From: an uncultured Methylococcaceae bacterium
GTDB taxonomy: Bacteria > Pseudomonadota > Gammaproteobacteria > Methylococcales > Methylococcaceae
Direction: 5' to 3'
Length of the DNA: 7,215 bases
Assembly: GCA_903910005.1 (NCBI GenBank)
Contig: CAIVXW010000322.1
Coordinates: 1-7,215, forward strand
Made by a program: the position numbers and the translations under genes. Under the pieces are notes generated by a model, which was not told the DNA's origin, did no database searches, and saw only the letters and a list, made by a program, of their open reading frames with translations. This document shows, one piece after another, positions 1 through 5,709 of this stretch (positions are counted from its first letter, which is position 1; the number at the start of each line of letters is the position of its first letter).

Positions 1-1036
1 AATCGGCCAGAATGGATTCCACCAGTTCGGACATCTGCTCCAGGGCTTGATCCGAATAGCCCCGGACGCCGGGGGCGGTGTCGTTGAGCAGTTCAAGCGG
101 GGGTAGTTGCCCCGGGTTGGCCAGGGCGACCGGTTGAGGGGATCTGGCGGGTTGGTTGGAGGGGGTGGCAACCGATTCCCTGTCGGCAGCCGGTTTGGCA
201 GGGGCGGGCGGTGAGGCGGGCGGTGAGGCGACGATGACCGGCCGGGTCTCGCGCGGTTGCTGTGGTTCCTGCGCTTCCCGGGCTGATCGTTCCGCCTGCG
301 CCCCGGATTTGCGGTTGACCGGTACCCGTTCGCGTTTCTCCCGGTTACCGGCGGACTCCGGGGCGGGTGGCCCCGATGCAGCCGAACCGGCCGCCAGGAC
401 AGGCCTGAATAATTGCCCGAGCCAGTCAATCGACTGCAAAACCACGTGTCCTATCCCGTCAATCAGTGCCAGCCAGGACAACCGGGTATGGAGTGATACC
501 CCGGCCAGAAACCCCACGATCAGCAGGATGCTGGTACCGGTGGAGCCCAGGTCAGTGGCCATCAGGTTTGCCGTCTCCTGTCCCAGAATACCACCGCTGG
601 TTTCCGGCAGGGCCAGCGGAACCCGGGGAACGTGAATATCGGCCAGTGCGGCCCCCGCTGTGACAGCAATCGCAAATCCCAGCCAGCGCAGGTAAAACGG
701 CAGTGATTCGGATGCGTCCCGTACCACCCGTTCCCTGAACAGGGTGTAGGCGTAACCCGATACCAGAAAGGGAAACAGATAGGCGGTGATTCCGAACAGG
801 GAGAGCAGCAAATCAGCCAGCCAGGCTCCCATCCGGCCCGCCGCGTTGATGACGGGCTGGCCGGTGCCACTGTGTGACCATCCCGGATCAGCAGGGTTGA
901 AGGTCAGCAGGGCGATCAGCAGGAACAAGGCAACGCCGACGTGAAACAGGAAGGCTGATTCCCGCAGTCCCTTCATCAGGACATCGGCCAGATCCTGCGC
1001 CGGGGGTGCCACTTTTTTGCCGGTGTTCGTTGCCAT
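1..1036 (-). CDS. ftsK: DNA translocase FtsK, N-terminal part (cut by window edge)
   Basis: FtsK is the septal inner-membrane DNA translocase that clears and aligns chromosome termini at division. I translated this frame by hand: it runs open from the ATG at 1036 to the window edge, giving 345 residues. Four hydrophobic segments fit the FtsK 4TM membrane domain, at about residues 29-47, 72-98, 117-133 and 166-184. Family-typical stretches are the loop after the first segment (FNPADPGWSHS, 46-56) and NAAGRMGAWLADLL (64-77). A Pro/Ala/Arg/Glu-rich linker follows (about 215-310). The last residues, LPPLELL (311-317) then a YSDQALEQMSELVE stretch, match the entry to the cytoplasmic alpha domain. 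The beta (ATPase) and gamma domains lie outside the window, so integrity cannot be judged. The ATG is 6 nt after the thiS-thiG stop and has no visible Shine-Dalgarno, so translational coupling is likely. About 20 residues before the first membrane segment agrees with other FtsK proteins. Confidence 0.93.
   Translation of the reverse strand, partial: MATNTGKKVAPPAQDLADVLMKGLRESAFLFHVGVALFLLIALLTFNPADPGWSHSGTGQPVINAAGRMGAWLADLLLSLFGITAYLFPFLVSGYAYTLFRERVVRDASESLPFYLRWLGFAIAVTAGAALADIHVPRVPLALPETSGGILGQETANLMATDLGSTGTSILLIVGFLAGVSLHTRLSWLALIDGIGHVVLQSIDWLGQLFRPVLAAGSAASGPPAPESAGNREKRERVPVNRKSGAQAERSAREAQEPQQPRETRPVIVASPPASPPAPAKPAADRESVATPSNQPARSPQPVALANPGQLPPLELLNDTAPGVRGYSDQALEQMSELVESILAD
203..229. 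repeat. 12-bp tandem repeat in the ftsK linker
   Basis: The unit GGGCGGTGAGGC occurs twice back to back at 206-217 and 218-229, and period-12 identity extends 3 bp further to 203. On the minus strand it encodes a doubled Ser-Pro-Pro-Ala in the proline-rich linker of FtsK, around residues 270-279. The period is a multiple of three, so copy-number change would lengthen or shorten the linker without a frameshift. This is a small low-complexity duplication in a region where length is known to vary between FtsK proteins. No separate function is implied. Confidence 0.75.
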
Positions 1037-1042
1037 GAGCAA

Positions 1043-2020
1043 TCAGAAAAACAGGCCGGTTTCAGGCGAGGAAGCCGAGGCATAGCGGCGTCTGGGCATG
1101 CGACCGGCCAGAAATGCCTCGCGTCCGGCTTCGATGGCTTTTTTCATGGCACCGGCCATGAGGACGGGTTGTTGGGCTTCGGCAATGGCCGTATTCATCA
1201 AAACGCCGTCGCAGCCCAGTTCCATGGCGATGGCCGCATCCGAGGCCGTACCCACACCGGCGTCGACCAGAATGGGAACCCGGGCATTCTCCAGGATGGT
1301 AAGTATGTTGTAGGGATTGCGGATTCCCAGACCGGAGCCAATCGGAGCCGCCAGGGGCATGACGGCAACACAGCCCACCGCCTCCAGCCGTTTGGCCATG
1401 ACCGGATCGTCGGTGGTATACACCATGACTTCAAAGCCTTCGGCTACCAGGGTGCGGGCGGCTTCCAGCGTGCCCTGTACGTCAGGGTAGAGGGTTTTGG
1501 GATCGCCCAGAACTTCCAGTTTGACCAGTCGGTGGCCGTCGAGCAGTTCCCGCGCCAGGCGGCAGGTGCGGATGGCATCTTCGGCGGTGTAACACCCGGC
1601 CGTATTGGGGAGCAGGGTGTATTGATCGGGCGGTATGACATCCAGCAGGTTGGGTTCGCCGGGTGTCTGGCCGATATTGCTGCGACGGATGGCCACGGTG
1701 ACGATTTCTGCCCCCGAGGCTGCAATGGCCAGACGGGTTTGTTCCATGTCCCGGTACTTGCCGGTTCCGACCAGTAGCCGTGACTGAAAACGTCGTCCGG
1801 CCACACTCCAGCAATCGTCTTCACCGCCACCGATCGCCTTGACAATCTCAAGCCGATCACCCTCGTGCAGAGGGGTGGCGTCATACTGGCTGCGTGACAC
1901 GATAGCTCCGTTGTATTCCACCGCAATGCGGGTGTCGTTCAGCCCCAGGGCGGCTATCAGATCAGTCAGCGTATCGCCCTGTTCCACCGGGCGGGATTCG
2001 CCATTGACAATAATGTGCAT
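1043..2020 (-). CDS. thiSG: Fused sulfur carrier ThiS / thiazole synthase ThiG
   Basis: This 325-residue protein joins two steps of thiamin thiazole synthesis in the cytoplasm. Residues 1-66 are a complete ThiS-type ubiquitin-fold sulfur carrier ending in EIVKAIGGG, the tail that ThiF adenylates and that becomes a thiocarboxylate. Residues about 70-325 are a full-length ThiG (TIM-barrel thiazole synthase). They open with W71 and AGRRFQSRLLVGTGKY, and carry Lys167 in VKLEVLGD as the expected Schiff-base lysine for deoxyxylulose phosphate. They end in the family-typical RRRYASASSPETGL. ThiG makes thiazole phosphate from deoxyxylulose phosphate, dehydroglycine or glycine imine, and ThiS-borne sulfur. 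Normally the two are separate genes; here there is no stop between them, and the linker is only about three residues (EDD). Fused annotations of this kind are known to me as a minority architecture. The ATG at 2020 is supported by a GAGG 7 nt upstream. ftsK follows after 6 nt. Confidence 0.95.
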   Translation of the reverse strand: MHIIVNGESRPVEQGDTLTDLIAALGLNDTRIAVEYNGAIVSRSQYDATPLHEGDRLEIVKAIGGGEDDCWSVAGRRFQSRLLVGTGKYRDMEQTRLAIAASGAEIVTVAIRRSNIGQTPGEPNLLDVIPPDQYTLLPNTAGCYTAEDAIRTCRLARELLDGHRLVKLEVLGDPKTLYPDVQGTLEAARTLVAEGFEVMVYTTDDPVMAKRLEAVGCVAVMPLAAPIGSGLGIRNPYNILTILENARVPILVDAGVGTASDAAIAMELGCDGVLMNTAIAEAQQPVLMAGAMKKAIEAGREAFLAGRMPRRRYASASSPETGLFF

Positions 2021-2027
2021 TGAAAAA

Positions 2028-2031
2028 CCTC
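2028..2031 (-). promoter_or_regulatory. Ribosome binding site of thiS-thiG
   Basis: GAGG on the minus strand lies 7 nt upstream of the ATG at 2020, an ideal spacing. It fixes the start and is the clearest Shine-Dalgarno in the window. It begins immediately after the TTTT run that closes the upstream hairpin, so hairpin formation, transcription termination and ribosome access could affect each other. Confidence 0.7.
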
Positions 2032-2052
2032 AAAAGCCCGCTGCAGGCGGGC
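2032..2052 (-). terminator. Terminator-like hairpin between aroG and thiSG
   Basis: On the minus strand GCCCGC (2052-2047), loop CTGCA, and GCGGGC (2041-2036) form a perfect 6-bp, all-G/C stem, followed by TTTT (2035-2032). It starts 5 nt after the aroG stop codon. The stem is strong but the T run is short before GAGG interrupts it; a further TTTTT follows at 2027-2023. The structure is directional, since no T run follows it on the plus strand. It could be a partial intrinsic terminator or a 3' end stabiliser of the aroG message. No room remains for a promoter between it and the thiSG start. Confidence 0.6.
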
Positions 2053-2057
2053 ATGTA

Positions 2058-3164
2058 TCACGTTAAGGATTGGGTAAGTCGGCGCTGCCTGACCGCAGTG
2101 GCCAGAATGTCCAGTACGGTAACGCTGTCGTCCCACCCCAGACAGGGGTCGGTAATGCTCAGACCGTACAGCGGCGGTTGATCCGGTGTGAGCGGCTGGT
2201 TGCCGGGGTTGAGATGGCTCTCAACCATCACGCCAAAAATGCGCCGGTCGCCGTCTGCAATCTGCCGGGCCACGGCGCGGGCCACGTCTACCTGCTTTTG
2301 ATAGTGCTTCTGGCAGTTGGCATGGCTGAAATCAATCATGATGTTTGGTCTGAAACCGGCGGCAGTCAGTGCCTCGGCCACGGCGGCCACACTGGCAGGA
2401 TCGTAATTGGTGTGATCCTTGCCGCCCCGCAAAATGATGTGACTGTCTTCGTTGCCGGTGGTGGAAAAAATCGCCGAGTGCCCGGCCTTGGTGAGTGACA
2501 AAAAATGGTGCGGCTTGCGGGCGGCACCAATGGCGTCAATGGCGATTTTCACCCCGCCGTCGGTTCCGTTCTTGAAACCCACCGGGCAGGATAACCCTGA
2601 GGCCAGTTCACGGTGTACCTGGCTTTCGGTGGTTCGGGCTCCGATGGCCCCCCAGGCAATCAGGTCGGAAACATACTGGGGTGTGATGAGATCAAGGTAC
2701 TCGGTTGCCGAAGGCATGCCGCGCTGGTTGACATCCAGCAACAGCTTGCGGGCCAGACGCAGACCCTTGTTGATGTTGAAGCTTTCATCAAGGTCGGGAT
2801 CGTTGATCAATCCTTTCCAGCCTACGGTGGTTCTGGGTTTCTCGAAATAGACCCGCATCACGATGACCAGATCCGCCGCAAACCGCTGCTTCTGTTCCAG
2901 CAAACGCTCGGCGTACACCAGGGCGGCAACCGGATCATGAATGGAACACGGACCCATGATGACCAGCAAACGGTCATCACGCCCCTGCAGCAGGTTGTGT
3001 ATGTCGCCACGGGCAACCAGGGTGGTCAGGGCGGCGGCCTGATCAATCGGAAATTCCTCGTGCAACTGGCAGGGCGGGATGACTTCCTTCATGGCCGTGA
3101 TGCGGAGATCATCGGTATTGTAGGGATTGTGGTTGACGGGAGGGGACTCCGGAAATGCGTTCAT
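2058..3164 (-). CDS. aroG: Class I DAHP synthase, AroG type
   Basis: This enzyme (3-deoxy-7-phosphoheptulonate synthase) condenses phosphoenolpyruvate with erythrose 4-phosphate, the first committed step of the shikimate pathway. The 368 residues align along the full length of E. coli AroG, with about 12 extra residues at the N-terminus. Metal ligands are visible as Cys73 (GPCSIHD), His281 (DFSHANC), Glu315 (VMVESHL) and Asp339 (SITDP). Substrate-binding stretches are KPRTT (109-113), GARTTESQVHREL (175-187) and the Lys198 region (GFKNGTDG). The start is the only reasonable Met, as the next one (Met25) would remove the conserved DDLRI; no clear Shine-Dalgarno precedes it. Ser223, equivalent to E. 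coli AroG Ser211, together with Ser192 and Phe221, looks like the phenylalanine-sensitive pocket rather than the tyrosine-sensitive one, which has Gly. The isozyme and inhibitor assignment is inference; the enzyme family is not in doubt. Confidence 0.95.
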   Translation of the reverse strand: MNAFPESPPVNHNPYNTDDLRITAMKEVIPPCQLHEEFPIDQAAALTTLVARGDIHNLLQGRDDRLLVIMGPCSIHDPVAALVYAERLLEQKQRFAADLVIVMRVYFEKPRTTVGWKGLINDPDLDESFNINKGLRLARKLLLDVNQRGMPSATEYLDLITPQYVSDLIAWGAIGARTTESQVHRELASGLSCPVGFKNGTDGGVKIAIDAIGAARKPHHFLSLTKAGHSAIFSTTGNEDSHIILRGGKDHTNYDPASVAAVAEALTAAGFRPNIMIDFSHANCQKHYQKQVDVARAVARQIADGDRRIFGVMVESHLNPGNQPLTPDQPPLYGLSITDPCLGWDDSVTVLDILATAVRQRRLTQSLT

Positions 3165-3241
3165 GGGGCCATTATGGGGTGGTGGATGGATTCAGTGGAT
3201 GAATTGTAACAATGAATGGCAACAGGCGACCACCCACAGAC
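3165..3241 (-). promoter_or_regulatory. Intergenic region with candidate aroG promoter
   Basis: The 77-bp gap between the alr stop and the aroG start holds TGTTACAAT on the minus strand at 3211-3203. This is an extended -10 element (TG, one base, then TACAAT, one mismatch to TATAAT). No good -35 sits 16-18 bp upstream, which extended -10 promoters can tolerate. A start near 3196 would give a leader of about 30 nt. The region is visibly more A/T-rich than its surroundings. Two imperfect 13-bp direct repeats (3182-3194 and 3195-3207) and a 7-bp inverted repeat (3177-3183 with 3229-3235) surround or overlap the -10. No TyrR- or TrpR-like box was recognised. This is read by eye only, without scoring. 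Confidence 0.35.
3182..3207. repeat. Imperfect 13-bp tandem repeat at the aroG promoter
   Basis: On the plus strand GTGGATGGATTCA (3182-3194) is followed at once by GTGGATGAATTGT (3195-3207). The first seven bases are identical, and 10 of 13 positions agree. The pair overlaps the candidate -10 and the predicted transcription start of aroG, where a repressor would be expected to bind. Tandem half-sites are a plausible operator form, but the similarity could also be chance or slippage in a short non-coding gap. Confidence 0.45.
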
Positions 3242-4315
3242 TCAGGTGATCCGCTTGACCCGCTGGGTAATGCCGCAAAGCAGGGCATAGGGAATCGTGC
3301 CGGCATGACGGGCCACTTCTTCCACCGGCAATCCATCTCCCCACAAAATGACTTCGTCGCCTGCGGCCACCCCGGGACAGTCGGTGAGATCAAGGTTGAT
3401 CATGTCCATTGAGACCCGGGCGATCAACGGTACCCGTTGGCCCCTGACCAGCACCGGGGTTCCTGCCACGGCGTGACGGGGATAACCGTCCCCGTACCCG
3501 ACGGCGGCGATTCCCATCAGGGTGGGGCGACTGCAAACCCAGTCGCCGCCATAGCCAACCCGGGCACCTGTCGGCAGGTTTTTAAGGGCAATGAGGCGGG
3601 TGCGGAAGCTCATCACCGGCCTGAGACCTTCCTGCTCGCCGGTACGTCCGGCGAAGGGAGAGACCCCGTACAGCATGATGCCCGGCCGTATCCAGGCGGT
3701 GTGGGTTGCAGTCCACGCCAGAATCCCGGCCGAGTTGGCGATGCACTGTTCGCCCGGGTATCCGCGCAGGCGTTCACGAAACGCATGAAGCTGGTTGGGG
3801 GTATCGGAACTGTCGGGCTCATCGGCACTGGCCAGGTGGGTCATCAGGTGAACCGGTTGTCGCACCGTCGGGCACTGACTCAGACGCCGGTAATACCCGC
3901 TCACTTCCCCTGCCATAAAACCCAGACGGTGCATGCCGGTATCCAGTTTCATCCATACCGGCAGCGGCTGGATGCCGCTGGCCTGTTCCAGTTGCCCGAC
4001 CTGAAAACCGGCATGAATAACCGGCTCCAGGGCATGCTGGCTCATCAGTTCCAGTTCAGGCGGTTCGACGAAGCCCTGTAGTACCACGATGCGTTGCGAC
4101 ATCCCGGCATGGCGCAGAGCCAGGGCTTCATCCAGTCGGGCCACCGCGAATCCTTCCACGCTGTCCAGGGTTTTGGCGATGCGAAGCAGGCCATGCCCAT
4201 AGGCATCGGCCTTGATGACTGCCAGCACCCGGGCACCGGGTACCCGGGCCCGGACGGTGGCCAGATTGTGCCGAACCGCAGCCAGATCCAGCCGGATGCA
4301 GGCATTGACGCTCAT
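3242..4315 (-). CDS. alr: Alanine racemase
   Basis: This PLP-dependent cytoplasmic enzyme interconverts L- and D-alanine and supplies D-alanine for peptidoglycan. The 357 residues match the usual length (E. coli Alr has 359). Lys35 in AVIKADAYGHG is the PLP lysine, and Tyr255 in ARVGYGGDW is the opposing catalytic base. Arg210 in WIRPGIMLYG is the arginine near the cofactor, and VGYGDGYPR (272-280) and SMDM in the C-terminal beta domain are family-typical. The N-terminal TIM barrel and C-terminal beta domain are both complete, ending in ITQRVKRIT. The ATG overlaps the dnaB stop as ATGA, which implies translational coupling, and a GAGGA (4329-4325) lies 9 nt upstream inside dnaB. The dnaB-alr pairing is also seen in E. 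coli and relatives, which supports alr over the catabolic paralogue dadX; sequence alone does not fully separate those two. Confidence 0.96.
   Translation of the reverse strand: MSVNACIRLDLAAVRHNLATVRARVPGARVLAVIKADAYGHGLLRIAKTLDSVEGFAVARLDEALALRHAGMSQRIVVLQGFVEPPELELMSQHALEPVIHAGFQVGQLEQASGIQPLPVWMKLDTGMHRLGFMAGEVSGYYRRLSQCPTVRQPVHLMTHLASADEPDSSDTPNQLHAFRERLRGYPGEQCIANSAGILAWTATHTAWIRPGIMLYGVSPFAGRTGEQEGLRPVMSFRTRLIALKNLPTGARVGYGGDWVCSRPTLMGIAAVGYGDGYPRHAVAGTPVLVRGQRVPLIARVSMDMINLDLTDCPGVAAGDEVILWGDGLPVEEVARHAGTIPYALLCGITQRVKRIT
4312..4315 (-). other. dnaB/alr ATGA stop-start overlap
   Basis: The A of the alr ATG at 4315 precedes the TGA that ends dnaB (4314-4312), so the genes share 4 bp in the ATGA form. 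This arrangement lets ribosomes ending dnaB re-initiate on alr. With the GAGGA at 4329-4325 it fixes the alr start. Confidence 0.9.
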
Positions 4316-5703
4316 TCCGCGTAATCCTCGTTGGCGTAGGGATCGGCAATGAAATTCTCGAAACGGGTGTATTGCCCCAGAAAGGTGAGCCTGACGGTTC
4401 CGATGGGACCGTTACGCTGTTTGCCGATGATGATCTCGGCAATGCCCTTGTCGGGTGATTCCGGGTTATAGACTTCATCCCGGTAGATGAACATGATGAC
4501 ATCGGCGTCCTGTTCCAGTGCCCCCGATTCACGCAGGTCTGACATGACCGGACGTTTGTTGGGGCGGTTTTCCAGGCTGCGGTTGAGCTGCGACAGGGCG
4601 ATCACCGGCACGCTCATTTCCCGGGCCAGGGCCTTGAGCGAGCGGGAAATTTCCGAGATTTCATTGACCCGGTTATCGCTGCCGGGTGATTTCATCAACT
4701 GCAGATAATCCAGCAATACCAGTCCGAGCGGCCCGTTTTCCCGGGCCAGACGGCGGCAGCGAGCCCGGACTTCAATCGGCGTCAACCCGCCGGTGTCGTC
4801 AATGAATAACCGGGTGTCCGACAGTATGTTGACGGCAGAGATCATGCGTGGCCATTCGTCATCTTCCAGTTTGCCGGTACGCACCCGGTGCTGGTCGATA
4901 CGCCCCAGCGAGGACATCATGCGCATGGCCAGTTGCTCGCCCGGCATTTCCATGCTGAATACGGCAACCGGTTGCTGGCTGCTGATGGCAACGTGTTCGG
5001 CAATGTTCATGGCGAAGGTGGTTTTGCCCATCGACGGACGCCCGGCCACGATGATGAGATCAGACCGTTGCAGGCCGGAGGTTTTTTCGTCCAGATCGGT
5101 GAAGCCGGTCGCTGCCCCGGTGATGTGACCGTCCATCTTGTAGAGGGCATCAATCCGCTCCATGGTTCGGGCCAGCAACTGCTTGATGGGGGTGAATCCG
5201 GTTCCGCCCTTGCGCCGCTGGTCAGCAATGTTGAAGACTTTTTGTTCGGCCTCTTCCAGCAACTGGGCCAGTTCACGCCCTTCCGGATTAAAACCCGAAT
5301 CGGAAATCTCGGTTCCGGAATGAATCAACTGGCGCAGAACCGATTTTTCCCGCACGATGTCGGCGTAAGCCCGAATGTTGGCTGCCGATGGCGTATCGCG
5401 GGCCATAACCCCCAGATAGGCCAGTCCGCCCGCTTCCTCCAGCCAGCCGAATTTTTCCAGTTGCTCGGACAGGGTAACTACATCAAACGGCGACTGCCGT
5501 TCTGCCAGTTGCTTGATGGCCCGGAAGATCAGGCGGTGATCCTTGCGGTAAAAATCGGTTTCGTCCACCCGGTCGGCGACGTCATCCCAGGTCTGGTTAT
5601 CGATCATCAGACCACCGATGACCGATTGTTCGGCGTGAATGGAATAGGGTGGAACCCTGAGTGATTCGACCGAGTGGTCGACGAAGGCGGAACGTTCGGC
5701 CAT
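4312..5703 (-). CDS. dnaB: Replicative DNA helicase DnaB
   Basis: DnaB is the hexameric 5'-3' helicase that unwinds the replication fork and recruits primase. The 463 residues contain the N-terminal helical domain (about 17-120, with PPYSIHAEQSVIGG and TPSAANIRAYADIVRE), a linker, and the RecA-like motor domain from about 195. Visible motifs are Walker A GRPSMGKT (221-228, Lys227), the catalytic Glu252 in FSMEM, Walker B LVLLDYLQ (Asp332), SQLNR (371-375), DLRESGALEQDAD (389-401) and KQRNGP (428-433) with the likely arginine finger Arg430. There is no intein in the motor domain, although this is a common insertion site in some lineages. The start lies 6 nt after the hldE stop without a visible Shine-Dalgarno. 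The N-terminus preceding VPPYSIHAEQ is somewhat shorter than in E. coli, but intact. Confidence 0.98.
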   Translation of the reverse strand: MAERSAFVDHSVESLRVPPYSIHAEQSVIGGLMIDNQTWDDVADRVDETDFYRKDHRLIFRAIKQLAERQSPFDVVTLSEQLEKFGWLEEAGGLAYLGVMARDTPSAANIRAYADIVREKSVLRQLIHSGTEISDSGFNPEGRELAQLLEEAEQKVFNIADQRRKGGTGFTPIKQLLARTMERIDALYKMDGHITGAATGFTDLDEKTSGLQRSDLIIVAGRPSMGKTTFAMNIAEHVAISSQQPVAVFSMEMPGEQLAMRMMSSLGRIDQHRVRTGKLEDDEWPRMISAVNILSDTRLFIDDTGGLTPIEVRARCRRLARENGPLGLVLLDYLQLMKSPGSDNRVNEISEISRSLKALAREMSVPVIALSQLNRSLENRPNKRPVMSDLRESGALEQDADVIMFIYRDEVYNPESPDKGIAEIIIGKQRNGPIGTVRLTFLGQYTRFENFIADPYANEDYAE

Positions 5704-5709
5704 GGGCGG

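Noticed and set aside
156..870. Open frames 156-635 (plus) and 562-870 (minus) at the window start
   Set aside because: Both sit in the wrong frame inside the ftsK coding region. The true frame runs from 1036 to the edge with FtsK membrane segments and linker, but lacks a stop inside the window.
2021..2057. TPP riboswitch upstream of thiSG
   Set aside because: The 37-bp gap is far too short for a THI element and holds only the hairpin and ribosome site. I see no conserved THI-box bases.
3161..3172. Three-codon micro-ORF (Met-Ala-Pro-stop) whose TGA overlaps the aroG ATG
   Set aside because: It is too short and lacks a Shine-Dalgarno. Such an ATG is expected by chance, and it has no run of aromatic codons to suggest an attenuating leader peptide.
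1169..4324. Other long plus-strand open frames (for example 1169-1777, 2613-3209, 3437-4081)
   Set aside because: These are shadows of thiSG, aroG and alr on the opposite strand. They show no domain, no convincing ribosome site, and no independent context.
4312..5703. Intein in dnaB
   Set aside because: The Walker A region and the later helicase motifs are continuous, and the protein has normal length.
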